DNA of 32,478 nucleotides from an uncultured Phycisphaerales bacterium (GCA_937858155.1 CALLYM010000084.1:1-32478); one strand, 5' to 3'; counted from the stretch's first letter, positions 1-7,979 are shown. Notes: a model not told the origin generated them from the letters alone. A program made the numbers and translations.

Positions 1-257
1 CTCCGACCGCGCAGCCCACTTCCAAACCACCCACACCATCCCCCACACCCACTCCCCCTTCATTTCACCACTCTTCACCCGCCCCCGCCTCCCCCATCCC
101 TTCCGCTCCTTCTCCATCTTCCTCTGTGCCCTCTGCGTCCTCTGCGTTCCATTTCTCTTCTTCCTCTTCGCGTCCCTCCGCCCCTCTCCGCTCCTCCGCG
201 ATCGCTCCTACTCCAGCACCGTCCGCCGCAGACTTACCGCTCCTTTTTCAGACGCCT
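1..257. other. Non-coding C/T-rich stretch at window edge with a solo repeat copy
   Basis: No gene is convincing here. The plus strand is strongly pyrimidine-rich, which keeps frames open by composition alone. Positions 119-150 (CTCTGTGCCCTCTGCGTCCT and following bases) match the style of the CACAGAG-rich repeats that flank the GxxExxY gene near 17.3-17.8 kb, so this is probably a solo or decayed copy of the same repeat family. queF, transcribed on the minus strand, ends at 258. No hairpin followed by a T-run that could act as its terminator is evident. Confidence 0.4.
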
Positions 258-638
258 TCACCCCACCCACACCCCCGGCACGACGCCGTGCGTGGCCCGG
301 ACCACACTCCGGATCCCGCCCCGTCCACTCCACTCAGTCTTCACGACCATCCAAGTGGGCTTCATGCACGCCGCGAGGTCATCGCGGATGCGGTTGGTGA
401 CCGCCTCATAGAAAATCCCCTCGGTGCGGAAACTCTGGAAGTACAACTTCAGGCTCTTGAGTTCGACGCACACGCCGCCGGCCTTCCCGGGCGCGGGCTC
501 GAAGCGCACCGTAATGACGCCAAAGTCCGGGTGCCCGGTCTTGGGGCACAGGCTCGTGAACTCCTCCGCGATATGCTCGATCACGAAGGGGGTGTCGCTC
601 GGAGTCGGGAATGTTTCCAGCAGCGATGCGTTGGGCAT
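258..638 (-). CDS. queF: NADPH-dependent 7-cyano-7-deazaguanine reductase QueF
   Basis: Predicted preQ0 reductase, a cytoplasmic enzyme of the tunnelling fold that reduces 7-cyano-7-deazaguanine to preQ1 for queuosine in tRNA. The 126-aa product is typical of the short, single-domain QueF type. FTSLCPKTGHPDFG (about residues 28-41) contains the catalytic cysteine and following aspartate region. ELKSLKLYFQSFRTEGIFYE is the QueF signature that contributes substrate and NADPH contacts. The frame is open upstream to 689, but the family N-terminus (MPNASLLETFPTPSD) fits the ATG at 638. There is no Shine-Dalgarno sequence; a TATCCT hexamer lies 5 nt before the ATG, so a leaderless transcript is possible. 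The mlaF-like gene stops about 60 nt upstream. No other queuosine genes are nearby. Confidence 0.93.
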   Translation of the reverse strand: MPNASLLETFPTPSDTPFVIEHIAEEFTSLCPKTGHPDFGVITVRFEPAPGKAGGVCVELKSLKLYFQSFRTEGIFYEAVTNRIRDDLAACMKPTWMVVKTEWSGRGGIRSVVRATHGVVPGVWVG

Positions 639-643
639 GACAC

Positions 644-649
644 AGGATA
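644..649 (-). promoter_or_regulatory. -10-like hexamer TATCCT just upstream of queF
   Basis: On the minus strand TATCCT ends 5 nt before the queF ATG at 638, with no ribosome binding site between. Four of six bases match TATAAT. No good -35 was found at the expected spacing. The position would start transcription at or next to the ATG, the same arrangement seen at psd, deoC, the delta' gene and the rhodanese-like gene. Confidence 0.35.
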
Positions 650-697
650 GTGAGAGTCTGACACACCCACCCGCGAGCCCGAACCGCAAGCGAGGAA

Positions 698-1654
698 TTA
701 CCTCCGTGTCGGTTCCAGGCTCGGCGTGGGCAGAAGAATCGCTGCATCGACCCCGAGCAACTGCCTCTCGTACAGCCCGGTCTGCTTCCGCGCCGTAATG
801 GGGCCTTCGGGGTCGCCCCGCAGGAACTGGCGGATGAGCCGGTCACGCTCGGGCATCGCAAGTGCCGCCGACTCCGGCGTTTTCCGCAGCGCGTCGAACC
901 AGTCCCGCGTCTCCACGATGATCATCCGCCCCTTGTCCAGCATGCACATGCGGTCCGCAATAGTGAACGCGCTGTCCATCTCGTGCGTGACCACCACGCT
1001 GGTCACGCCCAGCTGCCTCGAGAGGTTCACGATGAGCTGGTCGATCTGCGCGCTCGTCACCGGGTCCAGCCCCGCGCTGGGCTCGTCATAGAACAGAATC
1101 TCCGGGTCCAGCGCGAGCGCCCGCGCCAGCCCCGCCCGCTTCTTCATCCCGCCCGAGATCTCCGACGGGTACCGGTCCGCCGCTTCCAGCAGCCCCACCA
1201 TCTCCAGCTTGATCTTCACCTGGATGTCGATGATGTTCGCGTCAAGGTCCGTATGTTCCTGCAGCGGCAACGCCACGTTCTGGGCGATGGTCATGCTGTT
1301 GAACAGCGCGCCGGACTGGAACAGAATGCCGAACCGCTTGCGGACCTCGTTCAGCCCGTCCGCGTCCAGCGTACGGACATCCTGCCCGAACAGGCTCACG
1401 CTCCCCTCATCGGGCGCGAACGACCCGATGATCGTTCGCAGCAGCGTGCTCTTGCCGCTGCCGCTGCCGCCCATGATGACCATCGTCTCGCCGGCGTTCA
1501 CGTCGAAGTCAATGCCGTCGAGCACGGCCCGCCCGCCGAACTTCTTGACGACGCCGCGGAGCGAAATGGGTGGTGTTTCCGGCACGCGGGAGGGTACGCG
1601 AGACCCGCAGGAACGTGCGCAGGACGCCCGCCGGATTGCCCCCGCGCCGCACAC
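698..1654 (-). CDS. ABC transporter ATP-binding protein, MlaF-like
   Basis: ATPase subunit of an ABC transporter resembling MlaF/Ttg2A, the ATPase of MCE-type lipid transport systems. Walker A GGSGSGKST, the signature SGGMKKR and Walker B EILFYDEPSAGLDP are intact, followed by the switch histidine in VVVTHEMDSA. SGGMKKRAGLARAL and YDEPSAGLDPV are characteristic of the MlaF subgroup. Start is uncertain: GTG at 1654 sits directly against an AAGGTGG sequence, which is too close, while GTG at 1585 begins just before the family homology (PETPPISLRGV). It follows usp by about 10 nt, so mntH-usp-mlaF probably form one transcript. No MlaE permease or MCE/MlaD gene is adjacent, so its partners must be encoded elsewhere. 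Confidence 0.85.
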   Translation of the reverse strand: MCGAGAIRRASCARSCGSRVPSRVPETPPISLRGVVKKFGGRAVLDGIDFDVNAGETMVIMGGSGSGKSTLLRTIIGSFAPDEGSVSLFGQDVRTLDADGLNEVRKRFGILFQSGALFNSMTIAQNVALPLQEHTDLDANIIDIQVKIKLEMVGLLEAADRYPSEISGGMKKRAGLARALALDPEILFYDEPSAGLDPVTSAQIDQLIVNLSRQLGVTSVVVTHEMDSAFTIADRMCMLDKGRMIIVETRDWFDALRKTPESAALAMPERDRLIRQFLRGDPEGPITARKQTGLYERQLLGVDAAILLPTPSLEPTRR

Positions 1655-1663
1655 CCACCTTGT

Positions 1664-2098
1664 TCACTGCTTCGTGGCCCGCAGCATCAGCACCGGCAGG
1701 TCCGTCAGGTGCCGCACCTTCTCCGCGACGCTGCCGCGCAGCAGATCCGCGATCGGCCCGTGCCCGTGCGTGGCCATGGCGATCAGGTCGCACCGCTCGC
1801 GGGCCGCCGCCGCAAGGATGCCGGCCGCCGGATCACCCTTCTCGAGGCACGGCGTTGCCCGGAAACCCTCCGCCGCCAGTTCCCGCACGCGCTGCGCCAG
1901 GTACTCGCGGTCCGCCGCGATCTCGCGGGAATCTTCCAGGTTGAGGCCCTCCTGGTACCGCGCCCCAAACCCGTCGGCAACGTGCACGAGCACCAGCGCC
2001 GACCCGTGCAGCTTGGCGAGCGGGCGGATGTGGCGCAGGATCGTCTCGTCGGTCGGCGTGTTCTCGAGGGCGATGAGGATGGTGCTGTACATGGTCAT
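1664..2098 (-). CDS. Universal stress protein, UspA family
   Basis: A 144-aa single-domain Usp with the usual Rossmann-like alpha/beta fold. The C-terminal half carries the nucleotide-binding pattern ATHGHGPIADLLRGSVAE followed by LPVLMLR; this corresponds to the GxxGx9G(S/T) ATP-binding motif with the first glycine replaced by alanine, a common variant. The N-terminal strand MYSTILIALE is also typical. The gene starts 3 nt after the mntH stop codon, so it is very likely co-transcribed and perhaps coupled with mntH; a second ATG at 2092 is equally possible as start. Usp proteins act in stress adaptation, but the specific role here is not visible from sequence. Confidence 0.9.
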   Translation of the reverse strand: MTMYSTILIALENTPTDETILRHIRPLAKLHGSALVLVHVADGFGARYQEGLNLEDSREIAADREYLAQRVRELAAEGFRATPCLEKGDPAAGILAAAARERCDLIAMATHGHGPIADLLRGSVAEKVRHLTDLPVLMLRATKQ

Positions 2099-2101
2099 GC
2101 C

Positions 2102-3499
2102 CTACGCCAGCCACCCGGCGACCGTCTGGTACAGGAGGTACACGTTGAGGACGACAATGATCGCGGCCGTGATCCACGCCACGCCGGTGATGACGGGGCC
2201 GTTGGCGAACCGTCCCATCTTGGCCTTGCTGCTCGTGAACAGGATGAGCGGCACCACCGCGAACCCCAGCTGCAGCGAGAGGATGACCTGGCTCAGGATC
2301 AGCAGCTGGTTCACGCCCTTGGCGCCGGTGAGCCCGGCGACGATGGCCGCCGGCACGATGGCGATGAGGCGGGTGATGAGGCGACGCAGCCAGGGACGCA
2401 GGCGGATGTCGAGGAACCCCTCCATGACGATCTGGCCCGCGAGCGTGCCGGTGAGCGTCGAGTTCTGCCCGCTCGCCAGCAGCGCGACCGCAAAGAGCGT
2501 GCTCGCCAGCGAGAAGCCGAGCACCGGCGTCAGGAGCTCGTACGCACGCTCGATGCCGATCTCGCCGTCAGCGTGCGGCGTGTTGTGGAAGGCCGCCGCC
2601 GCGAGGATGAGGATCGCCGCGTTGATGAAGAACGCGAAGAACAGCGCAACGGTGGAGTCGATCGTGGCGTACCGCACGGCCATGGCCTTCCCCTGGTCGT
2701 CACGCGAGAACGCGCGGGTCTGCACGATGCTGGAGTGCAGGTACAGGTTGTGGGGCATGACCGTCGCGCCCAGGATGCCGATGGCGATGTACAGCTGCGC
2801 GGGGTTGGTCACGACCTGGGGCGAGGGGATCAGCCCCGTGAAGACCGCCGGCAGGTTGGGGCGGGCCGCGATCAGCTCGTACGCAAAGCACCCGCCGATG
2901 ATGACGATGAGCGCCGCGACGATGCACTCGAGCACGCGGAAGCCCTTGTGCTGCAGGAAGAGCACGAGCATCACATCCAGCGAGGTGAGGACGACGCCCC
3001 ACACGAGAGGCAGCCCCATCGGCTGGCCGTCCGGCGTCAGGATGATGTGCTGGGTCAGCAGGTTGAGCGCGATGGCCGACCCGATGACTTCCGCCAGATC
3101 GCAGGCCGCGATGGCGATCTCGCAGATGACCCACAGGAACATCGCAACGGGCTTGGGGAAGTGGTCCCGGCAGGCCTGGGCCAGGTCGCGCCCTGTCACC
3201 ACGCCCAGCTTGACGGCCAGGTGCTGCAGGAGCATGGCCATGAGGTTCGAGATGAGGACCACGCACAGCAGGTTGTACCCGAAGCGTTGGCCCGCGGCGA
3301 GGTCGGTGGCCCAGTTGCCGGGGTCCATATACCCGACGGCGACCATGAGCCCGGGGCCGGTGAACGCCCAGAGCTTGCGCCACGGGTGGGCGGTGTGGGG
3401 CACACGGACGCTGGAGTGGGACTCGGCCAGGCTGGGCGGGCTCTCGCGACGCCAGGCGGTCGGTTCGGTCGGCTTGGGCTGGGCGGGGAGGATGGTCAT
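2102..3499 (-). CDS. mntH: Nramp-family divalent metal (Mn2+/H+) transporter MntH
   Basis: Proton-coupled manganese importer of the Nramp/SLC11 family, inner-membrane protein of 465 aa with roughly 11 hydrophobic helices. The metal-site signatures are both present: DPGN at residues 59-62 in the first helix, and MPHNLYLHS at 248-256 in the sixth, supplying the Asp, Asn and Met ligands. The frame extends upstream of 3499, but that extension would run through the operator region and translate as low-complexity sequence, so ATG 3499 ([10 protein letters not shown]) is chosen. The gene is divergent from mntR, and two tandem 16-bp palindromes lie between promoter and start. It is followed by usp and mlaF. 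The MntR neighbour supports Mn2+ as substrate. Confidence 0.93.
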   Translation of the reverse strand: MTILPAQPKPTEPTAWRRESPPSLAESHSSVRVPHTAHPWRKLWAFTGPGLMVAVGYMDPGNWATDLAAGQRFGYNLLCVVLISNLMAMLLQHLAVKLGVVTGRDLAQACRDHFPKPVAMFLWVICEIAIAACDLAEVIGSAIALNLLTQHIILTPDGQPMGLPLVWGVVLTSLDVMLVLFLQHKGFRVLECIVAALIVIIGGCFAYELIAARPNLPAVFTGLIPSPQVVTNPAQLYIAIGILGATVMPHNLYLHSSIVQTRAFSRDDQGKAMAVRYATIDSTVALFFAFFINAAILILAAAAFHNTPHADGEIGIERAYELLTPVLGFSLASTLFAVALLASGQNSTLTGTLAGQIVMEGFLDIRLRPWLRRLITRLIAIVPAAIVAGLTGAKGVNQLLILSQVILSLQLGFAVVPLILFTSSKAKMGRFANGPVITGVAWITAAIIVVLNVYLLYQTVAGWLA

Positions 3500-3510
3500 G
3501 GGTGCAGCAA

Positions 3511-3526
3511 TGTAGCATCGGCTACA
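3511..3526. promoter_or_regulatory. Putative MntR operator 1
   Basis: The sequence TGTAGCATCGGCTACA is an inverted repeat with perfect 6-bp arms (TGTAGC/GCTACA) and a 4-bp centre. It abuts operator 2 with no gap and lies in the predicted mntH leader region, 11 nt upstream of the mntH ATG. The adjacent mntR makes this the obvious binding-site candidate. The assignment is inference from symmetry, repetition and position. Confidence 0.7.
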
Positions 3527-3542
3527 TGTAGCCATGACTACA
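3527..3542. promoter_or_regulatory. Putative MntR operator 2
   Basis: TGTAGCCATGACTACA has 5-bp arms (TGTAG/CTACA) and the same 16-bp length as operators 1 and 3. It follows operator 1 directly, giving a 32-bp tandem block, and overlaps the last bases of the mntH -10 element. Occupation would block mntH transcription. Confidence 0.7.
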
Positions 3543-3568
3543 ATAACGCCGGTTCGCCCGCCTGTCAA
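3540..3568 (-). promoter_or_regulatory. mntH promoter (TTGACA-17-TATTGT)
   Basis: On the minus strand a perfect TTGACA (3568-3563) is followed after 17 nt by TATTGT (3545-3540), four of six matching the -10 consensus. Transcription would start near 3533, inside operator 2. Overlap with operators fits repression of mntH when Mn2+-loaded MntR is bound. Confidence 0.6.
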
Positions 3569-3575
3569 GCGGGCG

Positions 3576-3603
3576 TTGACCCTGGCGTAGCCGGTGCTAC
3601 ATT
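3576..3603 (+). promoter_or_regulatory. mntR promoter (TTGACC-16-TACATT) overlapping operator 3
   Basis: TTGACC (3576-3581) and TACATT (3598-3603) are separated by 16 nt. The -10 element overlaps the right arm of operator 3, and the start site would fall near 3610, about 40 nt before the mntR ATG. This arrangement suggests autoregulation of mntR. Confidence 0.5.
3586..3601. promoter_or_regulatory. Putative MntR operator 3
   Basis: CGTAGCCGGTGCTACA has 5-bp arms (GTAGC/GCTAC) around a 4-bp centre and matches operators 1 and 2 in length and arm sequence. It sits between the -35 and -10 elements of the mntR promoter and covers most of the -10. Confidence 0.65.
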
Positions 3604-3650
3604 CCGTGCCCCCTGGCGTGGCGGCGGGCGATTCTCCGGAGGCAGCAGGC

Positions 3651-4088
3651 ATGGCGCGGGCGGCAAAGACAACCAAGGCGGCGCCCCCCGCGGAGGGTTT
3701 CCGGCGGGCGCGGGCGGCCCACGCCACGGAGCTCGCGGAGGACTACACCGAGGCCATCGCCGACCTGATCGATGCAAAGGGTGAGGCCCGGGTGGTGGAA
3801 CTTGCGCGGGCCATGGGCGTCAGCCACGTCACTGTTGTCCGGACCATTGCCCGGTTGCACCGCGACAAGCTGGTCGTCGCTCAGCCCCACAAAGAGGTAT
3901 TGCTGACGGCGTCCGGGCGGGCGATGGCGCGAGCGAGCAAGCGCAGGCACCGTGTTGTGGTGGCATTCCTGCGTGCGCTCGGGGTTTCTCCGCGAGTGGC
4001 GGAACGTGACGCGGAAGGAATCGAGCATCACGTGAGCGAGGAGACCCTCGCGGCGATGGAGCGGTTCGCGGGCGCTCATGCGCCATAG
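3651..4088 (+). CDS. mntR: Manganese-responsive transcriptional regulator MntR (DtxR family)
   Basis: A 145-aa DtxR/MntR-type repressor: N-terminal winged helix (about 30-95) and metal-binding/dimerisation helices. Aligned by eye with Bacillus subtilis MntR, all six Mn2+ ligands are present at a constant offset of 23: D31 and E34 (EDYTE), H100 (RRHRV), E122, E125 and H126 (AEGIEHH). There is no C-terminal SH3-like domain, as expected for MntR rather than DtxR/IdeR. ATG 3651 is chosen because GGAGG lies 8 nt upstream; the frame is open further upstream but that part overlaps the promoter. Divergent from mntH, with three palindromes between them, so it most likely represses mntH and itself when Mn2+ is plentiful. 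Confidence 0.92.
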   Translation: MARAAKTTKAAPPAEGFRRARAAHATELAEDYTEAIADLIDAKGEARVVELARAMGVSHVTVVRTIARLHRDKLVVAQPHKEVLLTASGRAMARASKRRHRVVVAFLRALGVSPRVAERDAEGIEHHVSEETLAAMERFAGAHAP

Positions 4089-4130
4089 GTGCGGAATCAC
4101 CAAACGTTCGCCGTACACGTATCGGTGGAG

Positions 4131-4159
4131 TTGAATCGCCGCGCTTTCTGCGGTACGTT
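4131..4159 (+). promoter_or_regulatory. Candidate promoter for the OPT transporter (TTGAAT-17-TACGTT)
   Basis: TTGAAT (4131-4136) and TACGTT (4154-4159) are separated by 17 nt in the 145-nt gap between mntR and the OPT gene. Each hexamer matches the sigma-70 consensus at four of six positions. Transcription would begin near 4166, about 68 nt before the ATG. Confidence 0.4.
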
Positions 4160-4233
4160 GTGCCCTTGCGGAACAGCTGGGGCGGTCGCTCAGAGGCGCC
4201 GATTCCCCGATCACCGAACGACTGGGAACCTCC

Positions 4234-6291
4234 ATGGCAGCACCGACCGAAGCGTCCCCCCTCTCCGCTCCAGCTCCCGCCGGCGACATCCCGCCCCTGC
4301 CGGAGAATGCGACGCCCGAGCAGAAGGACGCGCACTGGTTCAAGCATGTGTACCAAGGGGACAACATGCCGCAGCTGACGCTGCGCGCAGTGCTGACGGG
4401 CGGCATCCTGGGCATGCTGATGTCCGCGAGCAACTTGTACACAACGTTGAGCGTGGGCTGGGCGTTCGGCGTCTCGATCACGGCGAGCGTGATGAGCTAT
4501 GTCATCTGGTCGATCATCACACCGATCTTCCGGTGCCGGAAGATGACGATCCTTGAAACCAACTGCATGGCGAGCGCAGCGAGCGCAGCGGGGTACTCCA
4601 CCGGCTCGACGATCGCGACCATGTTTGGAGCGCTGGTGCTCCTGGCGGTCGTGCCGGACGGCAAGACGTCCGCGGATATCAAGACCGCGGCGCTGCACCC
4701 GTGGTGGATGCTCGGCACGTTCACGCTGCTCACGGGTCTCATGGGCGTGTTCCTGGCGATCCCCATGAAGCGGCAGATGATCAACCATGAGCAATTGCCA
4801 TTCCCGAGCGGGATCGCTGCGGCGGAAACGCTGCGCAGCCTGTACAGCGGGAGCGCAGAGGCGGTGCAGAAGGCCTACGTGCTCATCGCGGGGCTGGGCA
4901 TCGGCGCCGTTGTTGCGGTGCTCCGCACGGGGGAGGGCACGTTCCGGTTTCTGGACCGGGTATGGCAGGCGATCGTCCCGTCCCTGCCGTGGTGCGAGAA
5001 GGGCGACGGGCCGATCCCCGGGCAGCTCCCGCACGAGGGGTTCTTCAAGGTCAACGGCAAACAGCTGATCGGGTTTGGCGTCGATACCAGCGTGCTGCTC
5101 ACGGCGGCGGGGATGATTGTGGGTCTGCGCGTGAGCCTCTCGATGCTCGCGGGCTCTGCGTTGCTGTACTTCATCGTGGGCCCTCAGGTGATCGCGATGG
5201 ACGTGGCGAACGCGGGCAACGCGGGGTACATCCCTTCCATCGAGATCGTGGGGGGCGGGACGATCTATCACCTTTACCGCTGGGGGCTGTGGGGAGGCAC
5301 GTCGCTGATGGTCTTCTCCAGCCTCACGGCGCTCGCGTTCCAATGGCGGACGTTTGTCCGCGCGTTCACGGGGATCAAGGGGGAGAGCGTGCATGCCGGG
5401 ATGGGTGAGGCGGACCTGCGCGCCAGGCTCGATGCGATTGAAGTGCCCGGGAAGTGGATGGTCATGGGCATGGTGCCCATCACCATCGCGATGCTCGTGC
5501 TGCAGGTGCTGGCGTTCCAGATCCACTGGTGGGCGGGGCTGATCGCCATCGCGATGAGCTTTGTCCTTTCGCTGGTGGCGTGCCGCGCGACGGGTGAGAC
5601 CGACACGACGCCCATCGGAGCCATGGGCAAGGTGATGCAGCTCATGTTCGCGGTGCTGCAGCCCAAGAAGGCGATCCCCAACCTCGCATCGGCCGGCATC
5701 GCGGCGAACAGTGCGAGCAGCAGCAGCGACCTTCTGACCGACCTCAAGAGCGGGTACCTGCTGGGCGCGAACCCGCGCAAGCAGTTCCTTGCCCAGTTCG
5801 CGGGCACCTTTTTCGGGACGCTTGCGATCGTGCCGATCTGGTACCTCATGGTGCCGACCAAGGCGGCGCTTGAGAAGTTCCCCGCGCCGGGGACGCAGTC
5901 GTGGTTCAAGGTTGCGCAGCTGCTGACCGAGGGCATCGACAAGCTGCCGATGTCGTCGCGGTACGCGATCCTCATTGGCGGCACGATCGGCGTGGTGCTG
6001 CCGCTCATCGACAAGCTGTTCGTGCCGGCGAAGTACAAGAAGTACTTCCCGAGCGCGATGGGCCTGGGCCTTGCGTGGGTGGTTCCGTTCGCCAACGCAC
6101 TGTCGTTCACCATCGGCGCGGTGATCGCCTGGCTGTGGGGCATGTTCCACAAGCCCAGCGCGGAGAAGTTCAATGTCCCGCTCGCGAGTGGGTTGGTCGC
6201 CGGCGAGAGCCTGATTGCCGCGCTGATTGCAATGCTCGCGACCGCCTCGGGCCTGATGGTGGACGCGGGATGGCTCAAGAACCCGCTCTGA
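4234..6291 (+). CDS. OPT-family oligopeptide transporter
   Basis: A 685-aa inner-membrane transporter of the OPT family, proton-coupled carriers of small peptides or metal chelates. A proline/alanine-rich cytoplasmic N-terminus (1-45) precedes about 14-16 hydrophobic segments. Family features include TLRAVLTGGILGMLMSASN in the first helix, the conserved ETNCMASAASAAGYSTG segment near 108-124, and the later KSGYLLGANPRKQF loop that is common in bacterial OPT proteins. The substrate cannot be read from sequence. The neighbouring mntR might hint at metal-chelate uptake, but no operator-like palindrome lies in its own upstream gap. ATG 4234 has only a weak purine stretch ahead of it. The gene is convergent with pssA, leaving 15 nt between stop codons. 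Confidence 0.9.
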   Translation: MAAPTEASPLSAPAPAGDIPPLPENATPEQKDAHWFKHVYQGDNMPQLTLRAVLTGGILGMLMSASNLYTTLSVGWAFGVSITASVMSYVIWSIITPIFRCRKMTILETNCMASAASAAGYSTGSTIATMFGALVLLAVVPDGKTSADIKTAALHPWWMLGTFTLLTGLMGVFLAIPMKRQMINHEQLPFPSGIAAAETLRSLYSGSAEAVQKAYVLIAGLGIGAVVAVLRTGEGTFRFLDRVWQAIVPSLPWCEKGDGPIPGQLPHEGFFKVNGKQLIGFGVDTSVLLTAAGMIVGLRVSLSMLAGSALLYFIVGPQVIAMDVANAGNAGYIPSIEIVGGGTIYHLYRWGLWGGTSLMVFSSLTALAFQWRTFVRAFTGIKGESVHAGMGEADLRARLDAIEVPGKWMVMGMVPITIAMLVLQVLAFQIHWWAGLIAIAMSFVLSLVACRATGETDTTPIGAMGKVMQLMFAVLQPKKAIPNLASAGIAANSASSSSDLLTDLKSGYLLGANPRKQFLAQFAGTFFGTLAIVPIWYLMVPTKAALEKFPAPGTQSWFKVAQLLTEGIDKLPMSSRYAILIGGTIGVVLPLIDKLFVPAKYKKYFPSAMGLGLAWVVPFANALSFTIGAVIAWLWGMFHKPSAEKFNVPLASGLVAGESLIAALIAMLATASGLMVDAGWLKNPL

Positions 6292-6306
6292 CAGATTGGC
6301 GGGTGC

Positions 6307-7146
6307 TTACAGGGGTGTAGTTGCGGATTCTCGCTTCTTCGCGCGCCGGTGCAGGAGCACCGCCCAGGGGATGGTGAGCACGTAGAAGACGGCGATGCCC
6401 GCGAGGACAAGCCACGGCTCACGCAGCATGAGGGCGGCAAGTACGACCACGACGACCAGCAGCGGCGCTGTCGAGCGGCGGCTGACGCGCACGCCCTTGA
6501 GCGCGAACATGGGCACTCGGCTCACCATGAGCAGGCCGACGACAATTGTCCACGCGGCGATCGCCCACTGCGGTACCTGCAGGACCTGGGGGACCTCGTC
6601 GGACGCGAGGAGGAACGCGGGGATAAGGGCGACGCCCGCGCCGGCGGGGGTGGGCATGCCCACGAAGAACATCGAGGGCTTTTTCAGGGGGGAGGGTGAA
6701 GCCGGCGCGTGGGGCGGTGCGGGCTTGTCCAGGGCGCTGGTAAAGCGGGCGAGGCGCAGGGCGGCGCACACGGCGAAGGTCATGACCGCAACGAGCGTGA
6801 GCGTGACCAGCCACTTCGCGGGCTTCTCGGCGCCGTTGGCGGGCGTGGGCACCAGCAGCCACTGCTGAAGAATGAGTGCTGGTGCAACGCCGAATGCGAG
6901 GAAGTCGGACAGGGAGTCCAGCACGGCGCCGAAGCGGCTGCTGACCCGCAGGAGGCGGGCCGCCGCGCCGTCAAGAACATCAAAGATGCCGGAGAGCACG
7001 ATCGCCGCGAGGGCCTTGTCCCAGTCCTTGAGGAGCGCGAAGTGCAGGCTCGCGAGGCCGCAGCAGAGCGCGAGCGTGGTGAGCAGGTTGGGCACCAGCA
7101 CGAGCGCCGGGACTGTCTTCTTATGGTCGCCCACCCGGATGAACAT
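6307..7146 (-). CDS. pssA: CDP-diacylglycerol--serine O-phosphatidyltransferase PssA
   Basis: Integral-membrane CDP-alcohol phosphatidyltransferase, 279 aa, that makes phosphatidylserine from CDP-diacylglycerol and serine. The full catalytic motif DGxxARx8GxxxDxxxD is present as D59-G60 ... A63-R64 ... G73 ... D77 ... D81, with D56 just before it. Several hydrophobic helices follow; the region 140-160 is a proline-rich loop. A good ribosome binding site (AAGGA, 6-7 nt before the ATG) overlaps the stop codon region of psd, so psd and pssA are co-transcribed and the two products act in sequence to form phosphatidylethanolamine. Confidence 0.93.
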   Translation of the reverse strand: MFIRVGDHKKTVPALVLVPNLLTTLALCCGLASLHFALLKDWDKALAAIVLSGIFDVLDGAAARLLRVSSRFGAVLDSLSDFLAFGVAPALILQQWLLVPTPANGAEKPAKWLVTLTLVAVMTFAVCAALRLARFTSALDKPAPPHAPASPSPLKKPSMFFVGMPTPAGAGVALIPAFLLASDEVPQVLQVPQWAIAAWTIVVGLLMVSRVPMFALKGVRVSRRSTAPLLVVVVVLAALMLREPWLVLAGIAVFYVLTIPWAVLLHRRAKKRESATTPL

Positions 7147-7155
7147 GCTGGTTCC

Positions 7156-7899
7156 TTACCTTGCGAGGGAACGGTCGATCGCCAAGATCGAGCGGCCCCC
7201 GGTGACATTCTCGCCCGGCTTCACGAGCACTTCGAACCCCGCGGGAAGGTAGGTATCGGTGCGGGAACCGAAGCGGATCAGGCCGTACCGCTCGCCCGTG
7301 CGGAGCGACTGACCTTCTTTCGCGCGGTTGATGATGCGGCGGGCGATCCAGCCGGTCAGCTGTGTCACGACGACGGGCCGGCCGTCCGCCAACGCGACCC
7401 ACACGCTGCTGCGTTCGTTCTTGTCCGCGTCGGGCTTGCCCGCGTGTGCGAAGCCGCCGGACTTGGCGGCGACCTTCTTCACCGCGCCGCCGATGGGCGC
7501 GCGGTTGACGTGGACGTTGAACACGTTGAGGAACACCACCACGCGCACCATGCCCTGCGACGCGGCCGGGTCGATGCCCAGTTCTTCCGGTGGCTGGCAG
7601 GGTTCCACCCGCATAACGACGCCATCCGCGGACGACACGACGATGCCGGGCGCGTCGGGGATCGCCCGTTGCGGGTCGCGGAAAAACCAGACGCACCAGA
7701 GGGAAAGCGCGAGGCCCAGCCCCCCCACCACCGCTGCGACGGCGGCTCCTGCGAGGGACGCCAGGCCTGCGGCGACCGCGGCGATCACAAAGAAAAGCGC
7801 CACGATGATCCAACCCTCCCTTGCGACCGGTGGTGAAGGATCGTCGGGGCGTGTCGGGACACTGGGGGGCGGGGCGGGAGTGGCCGGGAGAGCGGTCAT
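7156..7899 (-). CDS. psd: Phosphatidylserine decarboxylase proenzyme
   Basis: Pyruvoyl-dependent decarboxylase converting phosphatidylserine to phosphatidylethanolamine, 247 aa. A proline-rich N-terminus and two hydrophobic segments (about 30-72) are followed by FFRDPQR (72-78), SSADG (89-93, the catalytic-triad Asp), FLNVFNVHVNR with H130, and the self-cleavage site at G211-S212 in RFGSRTD. Serine 212 would become the pyruvoyl group. The FGS form rather than LGST, together with the short length, places it with the small PSD proenzymes paired with pssA. It is first in the psd-pssA unit. No Shine-Dalgarno is visible; TACGAT lies 6 nt before the ATG. Confidence 0.92.
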   Translation of the reverse strand: MTALPATPAPPPSVPTRPDDPSPPVAREGWIIVALFFVIAAVAAGLASLAGAAVAAVVGGLGLALSLWCVWFFRDPQRAIPDAPGIVVSSADGVVMRVEPCQPPEELGIDPAASQGMVRVVVFLNVFNVHVNRAPIGGAVKKVAAKSGGFAHAGKPDADKNERSSVWVALADGRPVVVTQLTGWIARRIINRAKEGQSLRTGERYGLIRFGSRTDTYLPAGFEVLVKPGENVTGGRSILAIDRSLAR

Positions 7900-7905
7900 C
7901 GAGGG

Positions 7906-7911
7906 ATCGTA
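7906..7911 (-). promoter_or_regulatory. -10-like hexamer TACGAT upstream of psd
   Basis: On the minus strand TACGAT ends 6 nt before the psd start at 7899 and no ribosome binding site separates them. The spacing would place the transcription start at about the A of the ATG, implying a leaderless mRNA. No strong -35 was seen. Confidence 0.35.
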
Positions 7912-7979
7912 GTGAGGGTGGTGGGTCAGCGGGTGCCGTCCATTCCGGTGCTGCGTCGCGGGCGCCGTGCCGCGGCCGG

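Noticed and set aside
2..400. Open plus-strand frame from the window edge with C-ending codons, as if the 3' end of a gene
   Set aside because: The stretch is C/T-rich by composition, the translation is Pro/His/Leu-rich low complexity, it includes the CACAGAG-type repeat, and it runs 143 nt into queF on the other strand.
983..3784. Very long plus-strand open frame opposite mlaF, usp and mntH
   Set aside because: Arg/His/Gly-rich translation with no family resemblance; it is the antisense shadow of well-supported genes in high-GC DNA.
3829..6150. 773-codon minus-strand open frame opposite mntR and the OPT gene
   Set aside because: Arg/His/Asp-rich shadow of the OPT coding sequence without domain features.
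6281..6304. Hairpin ACCCGC/GCGGGT between the OPT gene and pssA as a shared terminator
   Set aside because: Only a 6-bp stem, a 12-nt loop and no T-run on either strand.
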